From: Calvatia gigantea
Lineage: Eukaryota; Basidiomycota; Agaricomycetes; Agaricales; Lycoperdaceae
DNA: 64,000 bases
Reading direction: 5' to 3'
Assembly: GCA_025093985.1 (NCBI GenBank)
Contig: JACAAK010000006.1
Coordinates: 2,480,001 to 2,544,000 of the forward strand
This document shows, in pieces, positions 54,091 to 63,287 of the stretch (the stretch's first letter is position 1; each line of letters starts with the position of its first letter). The notes beneath the pieces are model-generated. The model searched no databases and was not told where the DNA came from. It was given only the letters and a program-made list of their open reading frames with translations. The position numbers and the translations under genes were made by a program.

Positions 54091-55922
54091 TGTAAACTTG
54101 TGGCCTAATTTTCATTTTCAGTTACTTCACTCTCATATTGCTGACAATATGACCCAACAATCTATTCTGTTGGCCTTTTTGAGATTGTCTGCAGTGTCTG
54201 GGCTCTTTCCCTACACACTAAGGCTTGATGGTGTCAAATGGTCACCCAATGCCATTAGGGATAGTGCATATGGTGATGATTACACAAAGGTGTACACAGG
54301 GGTGAATACCAAGGCTGCCAAGATTGTGTGAAGGTAGTGTCTTATTGTGAATATGATCCCAGCCACACAGTTAGTGTGCGTCATAGACCTGCTTGGTATC
54401 CAACCCTTGTTGAATCTCGCTCCATACCACTATGTTGGTTCAGTCTATTTATAGCTGAAATGGGGTTCGAGTATTTCACCTTCAGAGGGTCGATAATAAC
54501 GGACCATCACAGACTACATATATAGTAGTTGTACCGTCCTTCTGGTAGTTGGTTATACCCTCCACATGGAACCTTCTAGTACATGTGTCATACACAGTAT
54601 GCCCCAATTATGCTACTGGTAGTTAGACCTCACCCGTATAAGGGTTTAGAGTGCACAGACCAGGGATATTAGTATATATACCCTTATGTAGCATTGTAGT
54701 ATGTATGCCTTTTGGCTATGCCCTTTGGTGTAAGACACTATGTCTTCTTTCCTCTATGCTAGCTTCTCTAAGCATTGCTTCCCTTCTCCTCAAGACTCTC
54801 TGAGTATGCTGGTATAAGCAGGACTATGTCCACTACCATGTATCTCTCCTATTGGACCATCTCCCAGATGAATACGACTACCCTCCACCACTGACACCTA
54901 CACACTTAGGTAGTGTGAATTATATTGGGATGTCTACTCATTCTCTCAACAACCCTATCAATAACTCCAGACTCTGTAGATCTTCTTCCACAGAGTGTTA
55001 TGTGGAGCCAACTCATGCATCTGAACATCTTACTGTCCTACAGAGTCTACCATCTGCCCGATGCTTGGCAAATAGGGCTTGTATTCCCTTGGATGGCAAA
55101 CGCCAGCCTGCCTAGCTATCTAAAATTATGCCTGCATATGTTGTGACTGCCACTCGTGAGTATCCAGAACACATGTCCCTCGGTTGCTCATTTATGATTC
55201 TGAATAGGTGCGTGATGTCTTGGCTGGGTTGCAGTACCTACACTGCCATCGAATCATGTATGGTGATCTTAAAGCCATGAGGACATGTTTAGTAGTTCAT
55301 TGTTGGGGTCAGAACCTGACATGGTCTGCAGGCTAACATTCACATCAAAGATGATGGTTCTGCATGCCTTGCAGACTCCGGATTGTCATCAGTGATTGAT
55401 CTTGATATATCGAGATGGTTCCCACCTCAACGTTGGACCATCCCCTTTGCCCTTCCAGAATTCTTTAACTTGACAGAAGGCAGTTAGTTCCATGCTAGCT
55501 TCTCTAGTGATGTTTATTCATTGGTGTATCTCATGCCTGAGGTACCATTATCCAATACCTTCATTGTATTCACCAATGACTGGTGCCCGCAGATATCCAC
55601 TGGAGAAACCCCCTTCCATCAATATTATACCAACCAGGTCATTGCAATGAAATCTAAAAGAGTGCACCCAAAAAGGTCTGTACATAGGGCAGTACCAGAG
55701 CTTATGGGTGACATCTGGGATATTATGGAAGACTGCTGGAGTTTTGATCCAAGTGAGCAGCCGTCCGTGGACGAGATCATAGAGCGGCTTCCTAGGCCCG
55801 CACCTCTGCTACCGCAGGTGTGGTCCACCCAAGAGTGGTCTTGGAGGCCAAATTCCACTTGGACAGCAGCAAAGGTGAATATGGATAAAACATTCTTGAC
55901 AAATTTCGTGAGTCGGTTTTAA
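54091..55922 (+). pseudogene. NACHT-kinase gene copy C, 3' part (kinase region), CpG-decayed
   Basis: It resumes copy C after the chromovirus: SYFTLILLTI-like linker, GLFPYTLRLDGVKWSP, then the Lys strand in an open frame (QDCVKVVSYCEY), a solo LTR at 54408-54951, and the rest of the kinase from 54957 (catalytic loop MYGDLKA). The last exon (to TAA at 55922) is open: ISTGETPFHQYYTNQVIAMK, ELMGDIWDIMEDCWSFDPSE, EWSWRPNSTWTAAKVNMDKT, FLTNFVSRF. The catalytic-loop Asp (GD) is kept here. Stops elsewhere are mainly CGA-to-TGA type. Confidence 0.85.
54408..54951 (-). repeat. Solo copia-type LTR 2 (544 bp)
   Basis: Same family and length as solo LTR 1, with a 5-bp target duplication ACCCT (54403-54407 and 54952-54956). 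It splits the kinase part of copy C. Confidence 0.9.
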
Positions 55923-56231
55923 AGGACATCGTCTTGCCATCGAAACTGACGGTCCCTAGTTCGGTCTTGATTAATTAAAACCATGCTAATATCTTTGTGG
56001 AGGAAGGCGATCTTGAATGAATATACGAATTAATAAAACCACTGGTCAGCGTAAAATAAATGGTGCGAGGAAAAATAGGGACTGGACTCTGTCGGGGCGA
56101 GTGTCCTGGAGTGAGATACGGAGAGGCTGTATCTAGGAGAAAGTTGAAATTGTGATGCTAGTCTGTTCGAAAGCAAAGCAATATTTATCACTTGAATTTT
56201 AAGGAAAATTTTATACTACGATTATCTACAG
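55923..56231. other. 3' flank of NACHT-kinase copy C
   Basis: It matches the 3' flank of copy A over about 170 bp (GGAAAAATAGGGACTGGAC-type, GTTCGAAAGCAAAGC). Nothing else was recognised. Confidence 0.45.
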
Positions 56232-56591
56232 TCGGCGCCTCCCATACTTATCTGGCCTCCGAAGCTCCGAAAGCTAATTATCCATGCTGATGTTGATATT
56301 TACGGCGTCGTTCAACACCTCAATCTGCCACGGATCGAAGAACTCCATGTGTCAATGAAAAGGGACGTGTGGGATGGGCCAACTGTTTCGGTTGCAGGGT
56401 ACAGGGATTTCATCATCCGCACGTCAGCCAATTTGGAAACTGCCGTATTCGACCTTTTTGGTTTTGGTGAGAGCGATGCTGCTGAGTTATTTGGGTACCT
56501 TGCACTCCTTCGTATTTCGAAGGCCAAGCTTTTCATCCGAGGTGACCAGGCTTACGACCTTACTTTACGATCTGGAAGCTCGTCCTCGTAG
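56232..56591 (+). pseudogene. F-box/LRR-like protein fragment
   Basis: After an apparent acceptor (CTACAG) one frame reads APPILIWPPKLRKLIIHADV, GVVQHLNLPRIEELHVSMKR, FDLFGFGESDAAELFGYLAL and ends SGSSSS before TAG. The alternating Leu-rich pattern is typical of the LRR part of Agaricomycete F-box proteins. The F-box itself is absent, so it is a fragment or the last exon of an unseen gene. It is not a close copy of the F-box gene at 7.3 kb. Confidence 0.4.
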
Positions 56592-57515
56592 CTGTTATGG
56601 GTTGGCCGAAAGAATAACCACACTAGGTGTTTAACAAAATTGCGCATTCTTCTACGCAAGGCTGAACTGTACTTTCCAATACCAATGGTGCAACACCTAG
56701 GCCCTCAGACCGGAACAAATATCCTGGACCTCAGCTTCATGACAACATTTTGAATCGGGAGTGATGTGCCAACAAAATAGTAAAATAGAATCAACAAGAA
56801 GACACTTTGACAGTCCACTTGCGAGTAAGACTGCATTATGACCGGAACTCGCCAATTACTGGCCTCTCCTCCTGACTTCTTAAATTCTCACCCTCCTCTA
56901 TCGTTCCTCGATTTCCCACTGCCGCGTTTACGGCCAACATCGCTGCTGTTCACGAAAAAGAGACACTCTCGGAGGGCCAGGTCGGTTAATGTAGTTCCAT
57001 CCCCCCCACAGTCTCGGTCTAACAGGAGGGCCCAGTGACAGAGCGGTTTTCCAATCGCTTATGGAACGCTGAAAATACGATCCAAGCGAGGTATGGGTCA
57101 CGGATCCGCCCAAAACCCTCCTAATAATGTGTTTCCATGTTCCAGGTCCGTATCTCTAATAATCGCCACCGACTCACACAATTACTAGCTTGCCCGTGCC
57201 CTCCACCATCCAGAAATAGGGGTTAGTGAGGTTGTGATAATATTGAAGGGTCACAGGATGGACTGCCAATCTTGTTTAACGTAAACCGCAAGGCTTGGGA
57301 ATAGTCGCTATGTGGTGCCGGCCATGGGTGCACACGAATGAGATATGAAAAGAGTAGAAGCAGATGTACCGAGGTAAAGGAAGGACCATGATAGAATGCT
57401 CAGATTAAACATGACGGCACTTGTTCCACTTTATGAAAGGCTGTTGCCGCCACTCACCATCTTTTGGTCCACACAGCTTGTTGCAGGCGCCTGTCACTAC
57501 TCTTCTCTTTCCACC
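56592..57515. other. 5' flank of NACHT-kinase copy D
   Basis: No gene recognised. A segment near 56.90 kb matches the 5' flank of copy A near 29.10 kb. Confidence 0.45.
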
Positions 57516-60500
57516 ATGCCGCCCAAACGCTCTGAACGTTCTCCCCCTGCAACGTTGGCCAAACGCTCCAAACTTTCTCATTCCGAGCCTGAAGGACACC
57601 TTCGCAGTCACTCGAACCACCCCCCTGCGGTGAACCCTGGTCAACCTGCCCCAGAACCTTGTTAGCGCATCACATCCCAAAGTGTATCCCCGAGCTCATT
57701 GGCCTCTCTAGATGCCTACAATCCGCAGCTCGTGAATGAATCTGCTGCTATCTTTTCCAATGCCAGCGGTTTCGTCATTGACCGTCCACAATTCTCCCAA
57801 AATATCACCAACAAAAGCATTTTAAACCAATTCGATTCAGGGAAAGTGGGCAAGTATCCTTGGACCAACATCTCAAAGTCAACCCGCTGATGATTTTATT
57901 ATAGGGCTAGACCATCTTCTTCCATACGTCTGCCCAGGGGCCGCGGTGGACTCAAGTGAGCGAGACCCGCCCCCGTTGTGCCACCCGGGAACCCGTGAGG
58001 AAATTCAGAGCCGAATGTCAACCTGGTTCGACGACGACAGGCGCGAACGGAACATGATATGGCTCACTGGTCCTGCAGGCACCGGAAAATCGGCAGTCGC
58101 CCAAACATTCGCAGAGTTTTGTGTTGGCAATTCCCGCCTTGGTGCAGCTTTCTTCTTCTCTAGGCCAAATGAACGGGACAAACCGAACACTGTCATCCCC
58201 ACGCTTGCGTACCAGTTGGCAGTCCACTTCCATGATTACCGACCCCTTCTCATGGATCGCATTGCCTATGATCCAACCATTCTCCATAAAACACCACGCG
58301 CCCAGCTCATGAGACTCATTGTTGAGCCCTTTTCAACCCTCCAGTTACGAGGCCACCCAGTCACGCGTGCACCTCTCCTTATCCTCCTGGACGGCCTTGA
58401 TGAATGCCAGGGAATACCGGCCCAGTGTGAGTTTGTGGAGATGATCGGTGAGGTTGTCCGATTAAAGAAAGGTCTTCCACTCCTCTGGCTGATTTGCAGT
58501 CGTCCTGAACCACACCTCAAACATATCTTCTCCCGACCCCACTTTGCAATCGATTGTCTTCGGGAAGAGCTTTTGATCGACGCGAAGACCAAAGACGATG
58601 TCGACCTATACTTACGTGATAGCTTCGCAAAGCTTCGAGACGACTTTTGTGATGTCGTGAACCCGTCCTGGCCGTCGAAGACGCAACTCGACAGAGTTTC
58701 AAAGATAACATCTGGTCTTTTTGTCCTCGCATCGACTATCGTGAAGTACCTGGGTGATCTTATCTATGCAAACCCAATGGCACGTCTTGTCACCTTGCTG
58801 GAATTCATGCGGAACGCCCACCGTATTGGAATGAAGAATCCTCTCGAAGCTCTTGATCTGTTTTACTCCAACATCCTGGCAGGCATACCGGATGACATCC
58901 TCCCGGTGACGAAAAAGATATTAGGTCTCCAACTGGCGTTGCGGTCCTCCCACTATGGGTCGCTGCCTATCCGGACTCTCTGCAACTTCTTGAACGTTGA
59001 CCGAAACGACCTCTATGCTGCCCTGCGGAAACTCCATTCGGTGCTTGATGTGCCTCCACCAGAGAATGTTCCCAAGGGTCGTTTACGCTTTTACCATGCA
59101 TCATTTGAGGACTATCTCACCAATCCAATTCGGAGTGGGAAGTTTGCACTCAACCTCGAAGAAGCCCGGACCGAGGTAGCTGCTTTGTGTCCGTATTCGT
59201 ACCAAATTGATAGTGGTCCCTTTCCCATTGCGGACACCGGTGGGTTGCAACTATTATTGTCGCAATGGAATACTTACAGGGAAAATCAGACCCCCTCAAC
59301 AGCTCAACTCAAACTTCTGAAGGAGACATCACGCACATTCTCCAAACACGGATTCTCAATTCTGAAGATTGCCACCAGACACTTCTTGAGGTAAACGGCT
59401 CCAATGCGCAACGGATCCTGGATATCCTCCACAGGGTTCGGTGGTCACATTGTAAGGGTTCAGATCGCGAGCTGACCTTGATTTACAGTCACTAAGCTGC
59501 CACCTGGTTGACGGTTCGGCCAGACAATCAATTCTGACAGCCCTTGTGCGAATATCTCTGGTATCAGGGCTCTTTCCTCAGGCGCTGAGGCTCCATGGTG
59601 TTGAGTATGTATCGCCACCTGTCCATTACGGCGGAACGGCAGAGATATACAAGGGTAAATACCAAGGTCGCCAAGTTTGCTTGAAGAGGGTAAAATTAAG
59701 CGTTGGGTTTGGCTACGGCGTTCTCACTGTGCGTCATAAAGTTCCCTGACACCCAAGCCCATCAATAACTCCAAGCTGTACAGACCCTTTATCAAGAAGC
59801 TGCCGTGTTGAGCCAGCTCGTACACCCAAATATCTTACCATTTTATGGAATTTATCACGAGCCTAGTGCTCACCAGGTAGGACTTGTTTCCGCTTGGATG
59901 GCAAATGGCAGCCTGCGAGACTACCTGAAGGCACATTCCGGCGTGGTACGATTGCCATTTGTGAGTGTCTGGTGCGAGTATCCCTGTGTGTTTGTTTACG
60001 GCTTTTATCAGGTACACGATATTCTGGCTGGGATACAATACCTCCACCATCACCAAATTGTGCACGGTAGTCTCAGTGGGGTGAGGATGGAATAACTTGA
60101 TTCTTAACGCAAAGCGGAGACTGATAAGCTCCTAGGCTAACATTCTCATCAAAGACGACACTTCCGCATGCCTCGCAGATTTCGGGACATCAACAATGGT
60201 TGACCCTGAGGTATTAAGATGGGTTACATTCCCGTTTGGTGATACAATCCCTTGGCAAGCCCCAGAGCTGCTTCTGGACCCAAAAGATGGGCAGCTAGAT
60301 CCACATCCGGGGAGTGATATTTATTCATTGGCATGTACCATGCTTGAGGTAATTCATCCGTTGTCTCAACTGTTCATTGGTGACTCACGCTAAGGTGTAG
60401 ACATTCACTGGCGAAGACCCCTTCCATGAAATTCCTCCCACCCAATCTCTCACGGCGAAAAAACAAGGAATTACACCAAACAGGCCGGAACGTGAGGCAG

Positions 60501-60757
60501 CACCTGAACTTACAGATGACATCTGGCAGATCATGCAAGACTGCTGGAGTTTTCGTCCGGATGAACGACCAACTGTAAATGAAGTCATTGCGCGGCTTCC
60601 CGGGGACTCACCCCCGTTGCGGCAGGCCGGACCAACCGAGAATTGGTTTTGGAGGCCCGAGTCCACTTGGATGGCGGCAGAAATAAATTCGGACAAAATG
60701 TTCTTGATGAATTTTGTAAGTCGCGCTTGGATATTAGGTCACCATCCGAACTCATGA
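57516..60757 (+). CDS. NACHT-kinase fusion protein copy D (8 exons; one apparent frameshift)
   Basis: Exons: 57516-57660, 57712-57849, 57905-59435, 59489-59728, 59784-59960, 60012-60080, 60136-60348, 60401-60757. The second intron uses a GC donor (G|GCAAGT). The leader MPPKRSERSPPATLAKRSKL looks like a nuclear-targeting basic stretch; the NASGFVI motif follows. NACHT: P-loop GPAGTGKS and Walker B LLILLDGLDE. Kinase: GGTAEIYKGKYQGRQVCLKR with Gly-loop and Lys, HPNILPFYGIYHEP, VHGSLSG|ANILI, CLADFGTSTM, WQAPELL, DIYSLACTMLE, ERPTVNEVIARLP. DFG is intact but the HRD Asp is Ser (HGS), so catalysis is doubtful. Near 59240 one base seems lost compared with copies A and B, which would end the protein at 59394 after the NACHT region. 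Otherwise this is the best preserved copy. Confidence 0.75.
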
Positions 60758-61056
60758 TGCACAGTTCAACCTTGATTGAAATGACCTTCGGTGGCGTTTT
60801 TGCACTATTTAAGTAACCAGGAGACGCGTTCAGGCCAAGTGCATAAACCCGGCACCCGTTGGACCATCCTTCGCATCGCTCTGCATAGAAAATAGAGGAT
60901 TTGGGTGGATATAAAAACTGGGCTATTTGGTTGTGTAGGCGTCGTGATGTGGGGGCGAAGGCGAATGATTGATAAGTAGGGAGGCTGAAAGCGGAGAGAC
61001 GGGTAAGAGGGTGACGTTTGTGGATTCAAGAACAAATGATGTACATTATAATAAAT
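60758..61056. other. 3' flank of NACHT-kinase copy D
   Basis: No gene recognised. Confidence 0.4.
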
Positions 61057-61557
61057 TTACGGCGAATTCATTACGGGATCATATGATCGGTATCTACGGT
61101 AGGGGTCAGAGGGGAGAGTCGGCAAACGTTCTGTTAGGCCTCGATCCATGATACTACGGCCGCTACATTGCGGAAGAAGAGGTTGAGATTCAGGACTAAA
61201 CGATACAAAGATTGACATACGTGGCAGCCCGGCCAAGGAGAGGGTTATGAGGTGCCTACCATGTCTCTGGTCTTCGAGTTGGTCGGGACTTCGACAGGCG
61301 GCAAATGTATAGTCCTTGACGAAAAGGGTCGGGTGGTAATAGGACAAGGATCTATGCATTGCCGACTGAATAGATGATGAAGCGGAGACCACAGCTATCC
61401 AAACTGGGCGGAACTCATCAGGGTATGCGTAAAGTTTTCCAGAGCGGTATTTAAGTAGGGGTAGAAGATGGGTCCGGAATGTTTCAAAGGGGTGGTCGAG
61501 GATAATGAGGAGGTTGTGCACGTCCGTGTGAGGAATGAACCACGGCGATTTAAGCAT
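61057..61557 (-). CDS. Hypothetical open frame, unsupported by domains
   Basis: A 166-codon frame from ATG 61557 (MLKSPWFIPHTDVHNLLIIL, LLPLLKYRSGKLYAYPDEF). It starts 38 bp past the stop of the fragment at 61595 on the same strand, so it may be 3'-untranslated sequence read by chance. No family was recognised. Confidence 0.2.
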   Translation of the reverse strand: MLKSPWFIPHTDVHNLLIILDHPFETFRTHLLPLLKYRSGKLYAYPDEFRPVWIAVVSASSSIQSAMHRSLSYYHPTLFVKDYTFAACRSPDQLEDQRHGRHLITLSLAGLPRMSIFVSFSPESQPLLPQCSGRSIMDRGLTERLPTLPSDPYRRYRSYDPVMNSP

Positions 61558-61594
61558 CTTGTGCGCGTCAAGAAGTGGTGGGTACCAGTATCTT

Positions 61595-62221
61595 CTAGTT
61601 TGGCTTGGCCATAGGTCGTCCTGGCCGAGACTGGGAGATGGTTTCAGTGAACATTGTTACCTGAAGATACAAGAGAAGGCCTGAACCTTGAAGGTCAAAA
61701 AGGAGAAACACTCACCGATTGCAAGTAAAGTCCCCTTCCCTCCCTAGGATCAATGCACTTATCGATGCTCCACCAAATTCTATCCCCAAATCCACACGCG
61801 GAGACCCATCCCACGGAACCCTTTTATCCAAGGCAAACCAAATCACCAGTAAAACGAGGGAACAGGGTCACCGTCCCGCCCCCCGTTCAATAGTGAACCA
61901 CGGATGCATTGAAATACTTAGTTGGTTGAGGCAATACATACCGATGGCAGCGACTTCTGTGTACAAGGTCACGATAGAGGATACGGCCCCGCAAGGAACA
62001 ATGCCCTGAGCACTTCCTGAGCCCTGAGAACATTGGCGAAGCTGAGGTGGTCTGCACATTAGGTAGCCGACTGAGGCTAAGCTTGGGTTGGTGTAAGAAC
62101 ATATCAAGCTGAGGAAACTGGAAATAATTATAGGCCGTTTCAGAGAACAGGAAAATATGATGGCAATGATAGGATTTGCCAACTCACGAAATTTTTGGAT
62201 CATTCGGAAGTCGACAACGGG
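61595..62221 (-). pseudogene. Fragment of an unidentified membrane protein gene, 5'-truncated
   Basis: Pieces splice on the minus strand: RLPNDPKIS, then SFLSLICSYTNPSLASVGYL, GIVPCGAVSSIVTLYTEVAA, IGFRGMGLRVWIW, DRIWWSIDKCIDPREGRG, LYLQS and VTMFTETISQSRPGRPMAKP before TAG at 61597-61595. Between VWIW and DRIWW one extra G in the GGGG run (61794-61797 on the plus strand as CCCC) shifts the frame. At about 62222 the sequence switches abruptly to ATG13-like fragment 3, so the gene is cut at a chimeric junction. Confidence 0.4.
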
Positions 62222-62224
62222 TGC

Positions 62225-62510
62225 TAGGTGATGGACCCATCAGGGTCCTTGTCCTCTCTGGTGAACAGATCAGGGTTGGGCGACTCGAAGTTGAATGTGT
62301 TTTATGTTGAACGTTGAATATTGAATGTTGAACGTTGAACTAAGAAGGCCGGGTGAGCGGGCATAGGTCAAATTCGTTTGAGTTGAACAGGGTTTACTCA
62401 CCCATTCATCTGGGCTAAGAGTCGTCGACGCGTTGGCTGTGACACGGAGTATAGGGGGAGAAGGACAAGACGCTTTCTGGTCTGCCTTCTGTTGTTGGGG
62501 TCAAGGTTAC
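62225..62510 (-). pseudogene. ATG13-like fragment 3
   Basis: The minus strand encodes QQQKADQK, RVTANAS, LSPDEW, then the GTGAGT intron, then FNFESPNPDLFTREDKD, matching exon 1, intron 1 and the start of exon 2 of the long ATG13 copy. Just inside the end of intron 1 a tandem run of TTGAAC/TTGAAT-type units has expanded (about 62.29-62.34 kb). It is convergent to NACHT-kinase copy D, about 1.5 kb past its stop. Confidence 0.7.
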
Positions 62511-63287
62511 ATCTTACGGACCCCTGGCAGCTGGGACAGTGACACTGGTGCCCAATGCATACCCCAGATTGCGCACCCTGGGCCTGATTGTTGGTCAACG
62601 GTTTCACCCATGCTGCACAAAGGAAAGGAATGGAAAACAGGCCAGTGTGACCAAGATGTGGGAAAGGTTAGTACACATCTGCTAACGAGTCAGTGTGCGG
62701 AACGGGTCACATCAATGCAATATTGACTTCAAAATACTCTTTGGTATCGATACGTTATCAACGTTTCAACACGACCAGTGACACATTGGCTTGTCGGCAC
62801 AGTGTAAACACTACACGCAGATACTGCGCCTTTCAAAGCCGCACAACTCCACATGACTTTCGCATCATACCCGCGTTGTCTCCAAGGTTAATTCCCGTCA
62901 CTATCGGGGAATTTTCAAGTCCTGGTGACAAACTCACTGCACCGCGCTTGCGCTTGAGCCCCATTCTCCACCATTCACCGAAGCGTCTCTTGACATATAC
63001 CACAATTGGCGCAATTAGATAGGGGTGTCAAACCATATAAATAAGTTAATTCTATGCCAGTCTGTTTTTTCGATTGGGAAAGGATTGGTAAGAAGTGATT
63101 GGTGGAAACAGTAAGATGTATAATTAGGGCTGTGAGCGTTGAACGGTTTTGGATGGATATCGCCATCGTGGTCGAGGCGTGCGCGTTGGAGGAATGGGTC
63201 GACGGTTGGGCTGGGGTTAGGGGATGATCGTACTGAGTGATGCGTGGTTGAATAGTAGTAATACATTTGAGTCAGAGCGGTGAGTTA
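62511..63287. other. Region with no recognised gene
   Basis: Short open frames only. It ends at the TA target site (63286-63287) of the second mariner element. Confidence 0.4.
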
